Assembly (NCBI RefSeq): GCF_009905375.1
Contig: NC_133648.1
Location: 310,512,565 to 310,576,564 of the forward strand
Reading direction: 5' to 3'
Length of the DNA stretch: 64,000 nt
From: Apium graveolens
Taxonomy: Eukaryota > Streptophyta > Magnoliopsida > Apiales > Apiaceae
Under the pieces are notes generated by a model. It worked only from the letters and a program-made list of their open reading frames with translations, had not been told where the DNA came from and made no database searches. How positions within the stretch are numbered: the first letter of the stretch is position 1; every line of letters begins with the position of its first letter. Below, one piece after another: positions 11,530-25,367 of this stretch. The position numbers and the translations under genes were made by a program.

Positions 11530-12155
11530 TGTTAGAAAATTAGGATTTTAGAGCTTAATTTAATTATGTTCTTGATGTTAATCCTAAAATCTAATGATTG
11601 GAAATTGTTCAATGATATTTGAACTTAAATTTTCATGTATGGTTTTAAGAATTTTCTTAATGAAATCCATATGAAATGAGAGTTGAAAGTAGCTTGGAAA
11701 AGCTTGGAAAAATTTGAGAATGTTTGTCCCACATTGAAATAAATAAAGGAGGTTGTGTGCTTTATATGGTATTACCCACATAAGTAGTATACAACTACTA
11801 AGGTGTATGATGGTCCATTGTGTTGTTGTGTGCTTCACGCGCACACACACACGCGCGCGCCCCGCCCCGCCACGCCACGCCACACACCGGACCGGACCGG
11901 GTCGAAGGGCGATTTGGGCGAACGTCTCGGCGTCTCGCGTACGCGATGCGACCTGGGCGAGGATTTTATTTATTTGAGAATTAATTTTAATTCGAATTTA
12001 TTTATTAGTGATTGGATTATTATAAATTGTTGGGCTTAGTCTAAATACCTTGAACCTGGACAAATAATATAATCTGATCTGTAACTGATGAATAAAATCA
12101 GAACTTAAGTTCTGATATGATATCTCAGAACTTAACTTAAGTTCTGATATCAGAA
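11530..12155 (+). mobile_element. Truncated copia LTR (unit 1)
   Basis: Starts TGTTAGAAAATTAGG and matches the first 626 bp of the complete 5' LTR at 35092-35717; I saw no difference by eye. It stops within the third palindromic AGAACTT repeat and is joined, through six filler bases, to the start of unit 2. It lacks the LTR's TATA box and transcribed part. It is a by-product of the tandem duplication, not a separate insertion or a solo LTR. Confidence 0.93.
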
Positions 12156-12224
12156 ATAATAATATATATTTCAAATGTTTTTAAGAATAATAATAAGACA
12201 TTTTGATTCAAAAAAGATAATTAC

Positions 12225-12261
<37 letters not shown>

Positions 12262-13230
12262 TAGCGTGTATGCATAAATTTTAATATAAAATACAGTTCA
12301 AATTTGTTAATGAGAAATATATAAAATGTGTTGAAGAATACTTTTTTAATAACTTTTAAAATACATAAAAATTTAGTGCATTTCTATGTCTATTAAATAT
12401 TTAAATTATGTTAATTTAAAAATCTATACGTGACACTAATTATGATTCAGATATAAACTATATAATATAAAACGAAAAAGAAAAAGAATGGTATTTAGGT
12501 GAATTTACACAAAATACTATTAGTTTCATCAACTTTTATAATTATGTAGGAACTTAACTTTGTGAGTTCAAATTACAAGTTTCAAGATAACTAAATATAT
12601 GTGTTTGGTTTATTGATATGCAACTAGAGGTTAAGTTATTAATTTTGGTAAGTAACTAATATTTTTATATTAAATAGTTAGTTAACTTGTAATAATCACT
12701 TTGGAGTTTGATAACACCCTTTTTGTGTTAACTACAAAAGTTATGTAAGTTGAAGTTAGTAGTTTAAAATACAGTAAACCTATCATACACCAAATCTAAC
12801 ACTATAACTTATTTTAAATTCAAAGAACTTTAAGTTACTTTAGTAGAAAGAAAGGAGGCCTACAGCAAGTTAAATTTAAATTAAAAATACATATATATTT
12901 TTACCAATCTAAATATAAAAATAGTAATGTAATTCAAAGTGCTTATTTCTCAAAAAGTCTATCTATATATTTCCTGCATTTGTACGAAAAATATTGATAA
13001 ACATTAGAATATTAATAAGTACACGTTGCTGCAAGGTCAAAACACTAAGTACCGGCCTAATTATATCATCTTATCATTGAGTTTTAGCAACAATTACATT
13101 TTACCATGATGTATTTGTAATTAAGTAAATATAGTACACCAGTTGTACTTTTTCAGCTAATGAGAGCTCCTTTAGTTGCACATGTCTAGATTTGGCCTTG
13201 TAGTCTTTAGAGCAATGAGATCGAGCTGCT

Positions 13231-13484
13231 TTAGTTCGACCAAACATGGACCAAGCCACCCTGTTGACCAGGGTATATCTCACCGCGTTCTTCATCATAA
13301 AAGACATAAGTGATGTCTTTTAGTGCACCTTCAACAGTGCTCTTGATTTTAGTACCTTTGATTGGCTTGCTTAAGTTGCACCTTCTACCACTGCACTTGC
13401 ATTCTTTTATCACACTGGTGTTACGAGCATTGATCTTGGCAAGGCATTTACCGGTCAAGATACTGCTGATCTTTATTGACCCAG
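13231..13484 (-). pseudogene. WD40-protein gene fragment: last exon (unit 2)
   Basis: Copy of the unit 1 fragment; open frame from the GTGCAG acceptor to the TAA stop, ending GLVHVWSN, with no differences seen. Confidence 0.7.
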
Positions 13485-13565
13485 CTGCACAAAAACACAT
13501 GAAATGCAATATATATAATTCATATGTTAAGAATTAATCCGCAGTGTGTGCGTGCGAACGTGGTG

Positions 13566-14776
13566 GACCATCATCTTCATCTTCATCAAGCACTACAGGA
13601 GTGTCAACAGTATTCTTGAACAAGCCCTGTTAGGAAACAATGCACCATATTTGAAAATGCACCATCAAGCAGAATTTATGAAAATGCAATAATTAAAAAT
13701 TGATAAGGAGAGTTAGATATTACCCTTAGCATTGAGTATCTTCCTCTTTTCCTATTTCTGAAAGGAGGATTGGGAGGTGGTATTCTCTTCTTCTTCTTTT
13801 TAGGACTAATTTCAACCTCACTCTCACTGGAATCCATATTTGAACTATCTCCATTAAAACTCACATCATCTTTCTCTTCATCCCCCTCACAGTCATCTTT
13901 CCCCACTTCTTCATGTTTTCCTTTTGCTTGACACTCTTCAATCATACACTCAACTCTTTGTATTCTCTCATCAGTGTTAAATTGAGTGAAATCAAAGTCA
14001 AGCAAGTCACTGTAATTATCTTTGGCAGTGGTATAAACTTGAAGGCACTTAGTGTAAACTAACATATCCAACATGGTCCCAACATCATCATCGAAATCTA
14101 ATGGATTTATAGTATCAACACATAACTCTCTCTCAGGAAGGGAAAACCACAGATCATATGAACCCTCTCCTATGCCTATTTCCTTACACATTGAGTCCAA
14201 ATCAACTATTCTAAAATTTCTAAGAGAGCACATATCAAAAAATTTGCATTCCCCGTCAATGTACGCAGTAAAATCTTGACTAAACTCTCCCCCATATAAC
14301 AGTTTAATGGAGAAATTAAGTGAATAATCTGAAATAAAACCAATTTTGTATACATGTAAACAATAATATCACAACATAAACACATTGTCACAGTTAAAAA
14401 AGACCACGAATTGGACAAAAAAAACCCTAAAAACTCAGATGACAAAGTAACCCCACTTGTATAACTTATAACTGAAATTGCTAGATGACAAAGTATTTAG
14501 GGACCACCAATTGTTCAATAAACAATAGAAACCCTAAAAATCATGCATGCAAACATATTGGGTTTAATCGATACCATACAAACACTATAACCAGACTTGG
14601 AATAGAAATTAACCCCCATATTCTGGTATTTCAGCATCATCTTCCATTATTGGTGCTTCAATCACCGGGATTTCAACTCCTTTGTCCAACACTTGTAGCC
14701 AATAATCCTCTGGAACTTCATTCCAACTTATTTTTCTCAAGTTATCATCACTTACTACTCGCATACGGCCTCGCAT
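13566..14776 (-). pseudogene. PB1-like N-terminal part of a MULE-type gene (unit 2)
   Basis: Same three exon-like blocks as in unit 1. One base differs in the PB1-like exon (13754) and one in the first exon (14733). The frames remain open. Confidence 0.55.
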
Positions 14777-15103
14777 TTTCTCACAGATGTCTAGGGTTCA
14801 CAAATTAGGGGTTTCAATTAGGGGTTCACAAATTAACGTAAATGAGAGAGTGGTTAGGTTTAATTGATATGGAGTTTGGTTTCCTGTTTTGGTTTATTTT
14901 ACTCTGTTTTTTGTTTTTAATTAGTAATTGACTAAAATGCCCTCATTCCCGTTAACGTTAACGGCACAGTTGGATGGAAAAGCGCCCATGGCGTGCAAAA
15001 AGAAGCGAAAATAATTGTTCGGGGTGCAAACTGACAGAAAAAATAATATAGGCCCAAATCGAAAAAATGAAAATAATAGTAGGGTACAAACTGCCAATTA
15101 CTC
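13566..15103 (-). mobile_element. MULE-type insertion, partial (unit 2)
   Basis: Same insertion at the same place as in unit 1, duplicated with the unit rather than inserted again. Confidence 0.5.
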
Positions 15104-18100
15104 TAATATTTAGTATCAGGTATTGAAAAGGATGTTTACCATTTTGTCCCAACCATAGGTCATCTAAATGAGCCTTGCAGAAAAATATAATAAGATCCTG
15201 GCTAGCTGTGACATAAATGTTCTTAAAGCTTCTACCAGGAGACCCATAAATTATATTTTAAGAAATATCTCTTGAAAATAGGTGTTAGACAACTGCAAGG
15301 TGTATTGTTATAAAGTTCATTACTATATTTTTATATAAATGAATGGTGTCTATGACTTGTGTACTGTCTACATAAAGATCAAGGACTTTGAGTAGCACCT
15401 TCATAGTCATGCATTTTAAAGGGCTTGAGCAGCAGAGTCAATGTCTTAGACACAAGCCATCCAAAGCAAGTTAATTAGGCTCTACATATATACTCCAAGA
15501 TAGACAAATAGAGAATGGCAGTGAAAAAAACCTAGCTAGCTAACCTCTTCTTCAATTTTTTTCTCCCATATACAAACATAAATATGACAATTCACATAAT
15601 CTGAATGATTTCAGTGAAAAAACCTAGATAATCTCTTTTTCTAGTTTTTTTCTCGAATATACAAACATAGACAAAAATATTTATAAAATTGAATTACTTT
15701 CGGATCACATCAGTTTTCGGTTATCGTATAATTACATCAAGTTCATATTATATTGAATTAGGTTAGGTTCAGGTTTAACTCGTAAACAAAATTATCAGAA
15801 AAAATTTCGATTAAGTTATTTTTATACAGAAATATCATCTTAAATACAAAATTTTCTGATGAAAAGATAATTTATTAACTTAAACATAGTTTAATTAATA
15901 TGAAATATAAGTTATGACTCTTTAAAATTATAACAACTAAACTAAAATTCAGTTTTATTCAATTTTTAAAATTCAGATATAGATACATATTCGATCTCGT
16001 ACTTTGAGTCATATTCTGTTCAAACAATTTATTATTTGGTTTTGATCGGTTTCTGGTTACAATTACATATAATACTTCAAATTATTTTCTCTTAAATTTT
16101 CGGTTTAGATAATTTTTAGATTGTGGATCAGATTGAATTTTGGATCAGTATCGTATAATATATATCGAATAGTTTTATGAATTTTCATCTGGTTCTTCAA
16201 ATCTGGACATAATTTGTTAAGCCTATTTATACACGCCTACATGATTTTCCATGTGGATTGAGGTGTGGGCTCCATTGAACTTTTCCTCCTAACAAATTTC
16301 TTGTTTATGTTTTATCCTCTAAGTAAATTCGCACTATCCTAGCACAACATGCAGGTGGAGCAAATTTCTCTTCAATAACTACGCTGTCTCTTGTATGATG
16401 AGGCTATTTTATATTTTAGACACATATAAGTCACCTTTATTTCTTATTGGGTTATAATATTGCTTTTATTGATTCTACAAGTTGTTTGACCTTCATGATT
16501 AATTTCGTTAATTAATTTTAATTGCATATTCTTGACTTGTTATTTAAATTTAATTTATTTCCATCTAGTTGTGTGTGACATTTTTTTTAGTTTTACCAAG
16601 GTATACCCTAGTATACTTGGATATAAGGGATATATATATTTGAAGTATGGAGATATTGAATATTAACCCATTTTTTAAAAAAATGAATGTGAAATGATAT
16701 ATATTTAGGGGTTAATTAGTGACACCCCTTAATTAAAATCAGAACTAATAACTTATTAAAAATCACTAAAATTAAAATCAAACACCAAAAAATTAAACAT
16801 AGATAATGACCATCCACAACCACTATTAATACTATCAATGATATCAATGTCGACCCCACCTACCCATCCGTCAACATGCCACCATCACCACCCCGTTCAC
16901 CACTATCAAACCACCATAACTACCACCCACTGCCACGAAAATTACCAAATTTAATTAAACTATACCACATCACAAGTTGTTGAATCACTAAAATAAATGT
17001 CAATCATAAAAAATTTATCCAAATTACAAAATTTTATGTGCAAGTCACTAAATTTATCATACTATAATGATGAAACCACATCATAAAATAAAAATAACCG
17101 TATATTTATGCCCTTAATGAATATAAGATATATATGGTGTATTTATAAAATAATGATGACTTTTTCGGAACTCTGGAAAAATGACGATTTTGAATGACAT
17201 TTTGCGCAATTTGTGGTGTTGGGAGATGAATGTGAAGAAACAATATACGTAAATTTACACATATGTATTATATATATGATGAGATGAAATGAAGGTTAGA
17301 GGTGATGTAAAAATAAATATTTAAATTTGATGTTGATGTGCACTTGATACTAATTCTAGACATGACAAATTTGATTAGAATATATATATACCTAAGTTAC
17401 ACAAAAATTTTATTTAAAAATCATTTAACATTAATGAAATAGTTTAAAATGATTATGTAGTAGAATCACATTTATCCAAAATTATTCTACAATGGTATTA
17501 AAGTTAAAATCAATAGTTTTTTTTATCAGATTTTAAGTGATAAATATTTTATAATATTCTAATATAATTATCATTATACAGTACTATGAAATTTTATAAA
17601 TTTTGAATAAATTTTTACATTTTGGGATTGCATTCTATAAGAAGGAAACATGGATAGAATTATATGGGTTCTCGATGAAATTCTGTAAAAGAGGGTTCTC
17701 TGACCTACACATAACAATAAATTATATTATAACTATTTAGGGCCTATCAATAAGTTACACATAAATAATTACTAAATTACCGAGAGTCGTAAAATTATAT
17801 AATGTGATCACTAAATGAGTAAATGAGTGTGTTGTCATAAATATATATGTAAGTGCATTATTTAATATTAATCAATAATTATACCTATACCGATCTCGGT
17901 TGTTAGTTTGAGTTATAATATTGATTTTTATTTAATCACCAGCCCATCCAATGGAATTTGTTGTTAGTAACTAATTTCATAATTGAGGAATTAGGTAGTA
18001 TTTATTGGTTAAATATGATTCTACTTATTGATTGTGCTTATTATGTTCTTGAGGTGGGTGGGAAACTCTTTTTAATATATTTAGGAGGGGTAATGAATTG

Positions 18101-18399
18101 GAAAATTAATTATAATTCTAGTTGATTATATTATGAAATAGAATTTTACTTGGATTTAGCCGTTTATAGTTATATATTGACTGAAAGCAATATTTTTAGG
18201 AAAAATTAGACTTGATTTTCACTTATTGACAAATATAATAGATTATAAAATTTTACAAATATATTTTCTTTTGAAATTTTTCGTATTTATTAAAATTTTA
18301 TATATGATTTAATAAAAGATGGTGATCAACACAAGTTAGACCATGACCGAAGCTTCAGATGAAAGCATTGTTACAAGTCAGTAGTGTGTTTATATCACT

Positions 18400-19120
18400 A
18401 AGCTTCTTTAGTTCGACCAAACATGGACCAAGCTACAACGTTGAGCAGTGTATATCTCACGACTGCGTTCTTCATCATAAAAGATAGAAGTGATGTCTTT
18501 TAGTGCATCTTTAACAGTGCTCTTGATTTCAGTTTTTTATTGGCTTGCTTAAGCTGGACCTTCTACCGCTGCACTTGCATTCTTTTACAACACTGGTGTT
18601 ACCAGAATTTATATGTTAAGAATCGGCAGTGTGTGCGAACGTGGTGTATTCATATTTAACATCAAGTATTTAAAAGGATTTTTATTACCAATTTGTGCCG
18701 ACCATAGGTCAAACTAGCCATGCAGAAAAAATAATAAGATCCTGGAATGTGTAAAAATAATAAGTTTTTACCAGGAATAATCGGGTGTTGTGAAGAAAAA
18801 TGAACATTGATGGTGTCATAGATCAGCTCAGACGTCAGAACCTGTACATTAAAATTTCCAACTATTACAAGTTACAAAGGGAAATAGAGAAGAGAACATG
18901 CATGTTATTATAAAGGAAATAAGTATATACATCAAGAATTAGCAGATTTTCGTTCTCCTGCTTGACCAGCACCTTTTCTTCGAACACTCCAATAAAATTT
19001 ACTCTTTTGTGAAGTAGGTATAATTGAAGGATTTAAGAACACATCCATCTTTTAGTGAATGAAACTTAAGAGGGGCATGTCTTCTGGCTCTGGTGTAAAT
19101 CAACATCATTAATCCCCGGT
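18400..19120 (-). pseudogene. WD40-protein gene fragments, second block (unit 2)
   Basis: Copy of the degenerate unit 1 block, with the same lost acceptor and stops. Confidence 0.6.
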
Positions 19121-20390
19121 TGTATGTCAAGAAGATGTGTCAAAGTGTTATTGGTGGCAGTTACAGCACCAAATTATTCAAAAAAGTGTACTTTACTAGT
19201 ACATATACATAACATTTATATTCTATGAAATATCTGTTGAAAATAGGCGTTAGACAACTAAAAGGTCTTGTTATAAAGTTCATCCAAGATGTTGTTAAAC
19301 AAGCTGTTTGATACGGTAATAATACTTAGGGTAGGGCAGTAGATTTAAACCAAGTTAATACCTTCCACGTGGATAATTTATTAATTTCATTTAGTTTATT
19401 ACTATATTTATATATAAATGGATAGTGTATATCTTATGTATTCCAAGATCAAGGACTTGGAGTTACTCGTTCAAGGTCATGTGTTTTAAATGGGATTAAG
19501 AGAAAGTTCAAGAGTGTCCTAGGAGAAATCCTATAAATATTATAAAATATAATCTCTTGATGATTTAAAACAAGGTTTTTGCAAATCAAATCCAACAACA
19601 TGCCTTCTTTCTTGCCTTATTATTAAAATAACAATATATTAAAATAATAATGGGGGGCAAATGAAAATGGTGAGAAGGAAGTGATGTTCGAAAAAAGGGG
19701 GAAACAAATATTTTATTGATAGAAATAGTATAGGGCATGTAAAATGGTGATTTATAAATAAGGGCCGATACAAGCCCTAATTTAGGCAACCATTAAACAA
19801 CTTCTTAATCGAGCAAGAAAGATTAACCTGTAGCCCTCAAAAGTGTTATACAACTCGAATCCAGCCAAGTTTTACACCAACCGAGCCTTATTTTACACAA
19901 ATTGAACCCTAAATTTGTAACTATATTTTCAATTAAATTTGAGTTTTTTCATCTTTTGATTCATGTGTGTGTGTATTTGACAGATTATTTGTGCACTTAT
20001 GTATCTTTGTGAATTTAGGTGTATAAATTGTTCGTTATTTATGTGATATGTGGTTTTGCCGATATATTTGTGCTAATATTCTCGCAAATCTTTTAGTAAT
20101 ATTGTTTTAAATGATTTATGAGGACTAATATATGAGGTAGTTGTGTAATTTCTGAAATACAGTTGAGTGCGCGACTGCAATTTTAGGTGTATATGAGTTT
20201 TACCTGATCTAAATAAATTCTCGAGAACAAATACATTTCGCTTCTTCATTTCGACTCTGTTATTTCTTTCCTTGACACAAAAAAAGAAGAAAGGATTATA
20301 TAATGTAAAATAATAAAAAGATCAGTAATTTTATTTGTAGGTATTTGTATACCGAGGTTCGTAAGAGAAAAAAGAAGAAAGGATTATATA

Positions 20391-21002
20391 ATGTATGCAT
20401 TTATTGATCCAGCGGCCATTTGTAAGCTCAATGATGATTTTCAAGCTTATATTTTCGCATATTCAAAATGTCTCATAATAATAAGTAAGTTCTAGCGTTT
20501 TCATAAGTACATATTATATTAGTAGAACATGTCTCTATATTTTTTAAATTCTAATTTTTATTTATTTAAAATTAAAACAATTATCATTGGATTTTGATAA
20601 TGATTTGGGAATCGGAAATCTTCATTCTCAACCCTTGGCTCATCTGACAAATTTTCCAAAATTGGTGCAGCATTAACGCGGTAATATTTATTAAACTATT
20701 TTTTATATATGTATGATGTCTATTTTATTTAGGATTTTTTAGATTTGACGCTACTGCATACTAATTCCAAGGCGGTTAGATCTTATAATGCTAAAAAGGG
20801 ATTGGTCAACAATAACCCCAAGGTTAAGAACCTTAGTTTAACTATTAATTTATGCACATTTCTATTTAGTAGGTTTTTGTGTAAATTCTTTCTATTTTGA
20901 GAATGATTGATTGTTAATTTTTTGTTGAATTAGGGATCCCCGAAACAACCGGGTGATGAAGTGCAATTCGAGGCTCTTCAATATGTCCAAGAGTTTGTTT
21001 AA
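20391..21002 (+). pseudogene. CACTA Ulp1-like remnant (unit 2)
   Basis: Copy of the unit 1 remnant, with the same replacement at the catalytic cysteine position. Confidence 0.6.
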
Positions 21003-21497
21003 TTTTCATCTGTGACAAGGGAACAATATTTGATCAGTACATTGTTGGATAGTTGGTCTTTTGGCTGGTTACTGTTTTGCAGGTACTTGTAGTCTGGTAC
21101 TTGTAGTCTTGATCTGGTACTTGTAGTCTTGATTTGCTTCTTTAGTCTTCTACTACGTATTGTTGGTTGGTGTTTGATATGGACACATTATGGATGGATT
21201 GTTGATATGTAAGAAATAATTTACGTAATTGGACTAGTTATGGAAGATGAAGTATGTAAGGTATTGTTGAAATGATAGTTAACGCGCTAATTATGCTTTT
21301 GAGATATATGCGACCATATTATGGATACTTTGCAATGTTTTAACTTTTGTTTTATGTTAGTGCTAGTTTTGGAGCTTGTTAGCTTTAAATTTTTTTGTAC
21401 TTTTGTATCTTTGGAAAGTTTTGGTTTATGATTGGTGAATTTCAGTTTTGGTATGGATCATTTGTTAATTTGGCTAGTTGAATATTTAAATATTACA

Positions 21498-21832
21498 CAT
21501 CACTTAAAATGTGCAAACCGATGTCTATGATAAGAAAAACAACAATTACAATGTGTTATTTTGTGCCGAAAACGGATGTAAGTAATAATCAATAACATCG
21601 GGTAAAAGAATTACAGATTGATGTTAAAGCTAAAAGACTACGGCTCTGAACCGATGTTTTTGTTAATTAAAAAAAATCCAATCTTTTTTACATCAGTCAT
21701 GCACCGATGTCTATTATAATCAATATAACATCGCTCATATTAGACAACTGTTGTAAAAGACCAATATATACATCACATTTTTTAGGAAACTGATGTCTAT
21801 ATAGCCATTTCATATCGGCTCTCTATGGGCAT
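21498..21832. repeat. CACTA subterminal repeats (unit 2)
   Basis: Copy of the ACCGATGT/ACATCAGT cluster of unit 1. Confidence 0.65.
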
Positions 21833-22016
21833 GACGTGAATTCTTATTATAAATATCATTTTTCTGAAATATACCATGTAACAGGTTATAATCACAGTGT
21901 GTATGATATGTTTAAATTGTTTATAATCTCTTAACTATGCACAATTAAAAAGCTATAAAAACCTTATTTAAGGTGAAATACATCAGTTTTTAATAAATAA
22001 ATAATGTGTGTAAGGT

Positions 22017-22415
22017 CCACACACTTATTGTTTCGTTCCTTAATGTCAAGAATAATATGGTGTTGTGACGAATAATGAACATTGATGGCGTCATAGATTT
22101 AGTTCTCTTCACCTCTATCAGCTCAGACGTGAGAACCTGTACATAAAAATTTCCAACTATTAGAAGTTACAAAGGGAAATAAAGAGGAGAACATGCATAT
22201 TATTATAAAGGAAATAAGTATATACATCAAGAATTCACAAATTTTTGTTCTCCTTCTTGATCATCACCTTTTCTCGGAATACTTCAATAAAATTCACTCT
22301 TTTGTGAAGTAGGGGATAATTGAAGAATTTAAGAACACATCCATCCTCTATGAAATGAAACTTAAGAGGGACATGTCTTATGGCTTTGGTATAAATTAAC
22401 ATCATTAATCCCCAG
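22017..22415 (-). pseudogene. WD40-protein gene fragments, third block (unit 2)
   Basis: Copy of the unit 1 block. One coding change: a T at 22262 gives Ile where unit 1 has Val (EKVMIKKEN). Internal stop retained. Confidence 0.65.
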
Positions 22416-23331
22416 CTGTATGTCAAGAAGATGTGTCAAAGTGTTATTGATGGCAGTTACCGCAACAAATTATTCAAAAAAGTGTATTGTATTAGTACAT
22501 ATACATAACATTTATATTCTAAGCAATATCTGTTGAAAATAGGTGTTAGACAACTATAAGGTGTTGTTATAAAGTTCATCCAAGTTATTGTTAAACAAGT
22601 TATTTGATAGGGTGTCAACACGTAGCGCAGTACATATAAACCAAGTTAATACCTTCGGTTTGGATGATATATTAATTTCATTGAGTTTATTACTATATTT
22701 ATACATAAATGGATGGTGTCTATGACTTGTGTATTCCAAGATCAAGGACTTGAAGTTATTGGTTCAAGGTCATATTTAAAGGGATTAAGAGAAAGTTCAA
22801 GAATGTCCTAGAAGATATCATATAAATATTACAAAATATAATGTCTTCGTGATTTAAGGCAAGATTTTTGCACATCAAATCCAACAACATGCCTTATTTT
22901 TTTCCTTACTATTAAAAACAATATATATAAATAATAATTGGGGAAAAATGAAATTGGTGAGGAGGAAGTAATGTTCAAAAAAAGAGAGAAACAAATATTT
23001 TATTGATAGAAATAGTAGAGGGCATGCAAAGTAATGCTTTATAAATAAGGCACATCATAAATGTCCTAGTATTTTAAGGCACCACTAGGACATTGTTGGA
23101 GAATGCCTCAAAATTTAGTTTAGGACAACAATTTAGACCACTCTTGGACTTGCTCTAACATCAGAGTCAATGTATTAGACACAAGCCATCTAAAATAAGT
23201 CAATTAGGCTCTACATATACTTATATAAATATATAAATAAAACTTCTATATAAATATATATACATATATAAATAATACTTATGTAAATATACTTATCTAA
23301 AAATTTGGTTCTAAAATATATGTGTATATGA

Positions 23332-23957
23332 TGTTAGAAAATTAGGATTTTAGAGCTTAATTTAATTATGTTCTTGATGTTAATCCTAAAATCTAATGAT
23401 TGGAAATTGTTCAATGATATTTGAACTTAAATTTTCATGTATGGTTTTAAGAATTTTCTTAATGAAATCCATATGAAATGAGAGTTGAAAGTAGCTTGGA
23501 AAAGCTTGGAAAAATTTGAGAATGTTTGTCCCACATTGAAATAAATAAAGGAGGTTGTGTGCTTTATATGGTATTACCCACATAAGTAGTATACAACTAC
23601 TAAGGTGTATGATGGTCCATTGTGTTGTTGTGTGCTTCACGCGCACACACACACGCGCGCGCCCCGCCCCGCCACGCCACGCCACACACCGGACCGGACC
23701 GGGTCGAAGGGCGATTTGGGCGAACGTCTCGGCGTCTCGCGTACGCGATGCGACCTGGGCGAGGATTTTATTTATTTGAGAATTAATTTTAATTCGAATT
23801 TATTTATTAGTGATTGGATTATTATAAATTGTTGGGCTTAGTCTAAATACCTTGAACCTGGACAAATAATATAATCTGATCTGTAACTGATGAATAAAAT
23901 CAGAACTTAAGTTCTGATATGATATCTCAGAACTTAACTTAAGTTCTGATATCAGAA
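23332..23957 (+). mobile_element. Truncated copia LTR (unit 2)
   Basis: First 626 bp of the copia LTR, ending at the same base as in unit 1 and joined to unit 3 by the same ATAATA filler. Confidence 0.93.
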
Positions 23958-24026
23958 ATAATAATATATATTTCAAATGTTTTTAAGAATAATAATAAGA
24001 CATTTTGATTCAAAAAAGATAATTAC

Positions 24027-24063
<37 letters not shown>

Positions 24064-25032
24064 TAGCGTGTATGCATAAATTTTAATATAAAATACAGTT
24101 CAAATTTGTTAATGAGAAATATATAAAATGTGTTGAAGAATACTTTTTTAATAACTTTTAAAATACATAAAAATTTAGTGCATTTCTATGTCTATTAAAT
24201 ATTTAAATTATGTTAATTTAAAAATCTATACGTGACACTAATTATGATTCAGATATAAACTATATAATATAAAACGAAAAAGAAAAAGAATGGTATTTAG
24301 GTAAATTTACACAAAATACTATTAGTTTCATCAACTTTTATAATTATGTAGGAACTTAACTTTGTGAGTTCAAATTACAAGTTTCAAGATAACTAAATAT
24401 ATGTGTTTGGTTTATTGATATGCAACTAGAGGTTAAGTTATTAATTTTGGTAAGTAACTAATATTTTTATATTAAATAGTTAGTTAACTTGTAATAATCA
24501 CTTTGGAGTTTGATAACACCCTTTTTGTGTTAACTACAAAAGTTATGTAAGTTGAAGTTAGTAGTTTAAAATACAGTAAACCTATCATACACCAAATCTA
24601 ACACTATAACTTATTTTAAATTCAAAGAACTTTAAGTTACTTTAGTAGAAAGAAAGGAGGCCTACAGCAAGTTAAATTTAAATTAAAAATACATATATAT
24701 TTTTACCAATCTAAATATAAAAATAGTAATGTAATTCAAAGTGCTTATTTCTCAAAAAGTCTATCTATATATTTCCTGCATTTGTACGAAAAATATTGAT
24801 AAACATTAGAATATTAATAAGTACACGTTGCTGCAAGGTCAAAACACTAAGTACCGGCCTAATTATATCATCTTATCATTGAGTTTTAGCAACAATTACA
24901 TTTTACCATGATGTATTTGTAATTAAGTAAATATAGTACACCAGTTGTACTTTTTCAGCTAATGAGAGCTCCTTTAGTTGCACATGTCTAGATTTGGCCT
25001 TGTAGTCTTTAGAGCAATGAGATCGAGCTGCT

Positions 25033-25286
25033 TTAGTTCGACCAAACATGGACCAAGCCACCCTGTTGACCAGGGTATATCTCACCGCGTTCTTCATCAT
25101 AAAAGACATAAGTGATGTCTTTTAGTGCACCTTCAACAGTGCTCTTGATTTTAGTACCTTTGATTGGCTTGCTTAAGTTGCACCTTCTACCACTGCACTT
25201 GCATTCTTTTATCACACTGGTGTTACGAGCATTGATCTTGGCAAGGCATTTACCGGTCAAGATACTGCTGATCTTTATTGACCCAG
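25033..25286 (-). pseudogene. WD40-protein gene fragment: last exon (unit 3)
   Basis: Copy of the unit 1 fragment; frame open to the natural-looking stop after HVWSN. Confidence 0.7.
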
Positions 25287-25367
25287 CTGCACAAAAACAC
25301 ATGAAATGCAATATATATAATTCATATGTTAAGAATTAATCCGCAGTGTGTGCGTGCGAACGTGGTG

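Larger units (their letters stand above)
357..12161 (+). repeat. Tandem unit 1 of the 11.8-kb array
   Basis: First of three head-to-tail units. Contents in order: (TAA)n microsatellite; WD40 last-exon fragment (minus); MULE-type gene piece (minus); about 3 kb of AT-rich non-coding DNA; a second WD40 fragment cluster (minus); a CACTA Ulp1 remnant (plus) with subterminal repeats; a third WD40 fragment cluster (minus); and the first 626 bp of a copia LTR (plus). Unit 1 matches unit 2 with an offset of 11802. By eye the differences are about six single bases (for example at 876, 1952, 2931, 4309) and one TAA triplet. The last six bases, ATAATA at 12156-12161, belong to neither parent sequence and look like filler at the duplication junction. 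Confidence 0.95.
12162..23963 (+). repeat. Tandem unit 2 of the 11.8-kb array
   Basis: Second unit, with the same contents as unit 1 shifted by +11802. Its border with unit 3 (23953-23964) is identical to its border with unit 1 (12151-12162), filler bases included. Both borders therefore descend from one joining event, and the extra copy came from recombination between copies. It shares with unit 1 the derived short form of a segment near 18748-18772 and lacks the 51-bp deletion of unit 3. The non-coding stretches (12262-13230, 15104-18399, 19121-20390, 21833-22016, 22416-23331) hold what their unit 1 equivalents hold. Confidence 0.95.

Noticed and set aside
11753..12039. Overlapping 74- and 78-codon plus-strand frames (also at 23555, 35315 and 41300)
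   Set aside because: They arise from the CG-rich, CA/CG repeat part of the LTR. The peptides are Thr/Arg/Pro low-complexity with no family resemblance.
11530..12155. Independent solo LTRs in units 1 and 2
   Set aside because: Both are cut at the same base, lack the LTR 3' half and lack a right target duplication; they are products of the tandem duplication.
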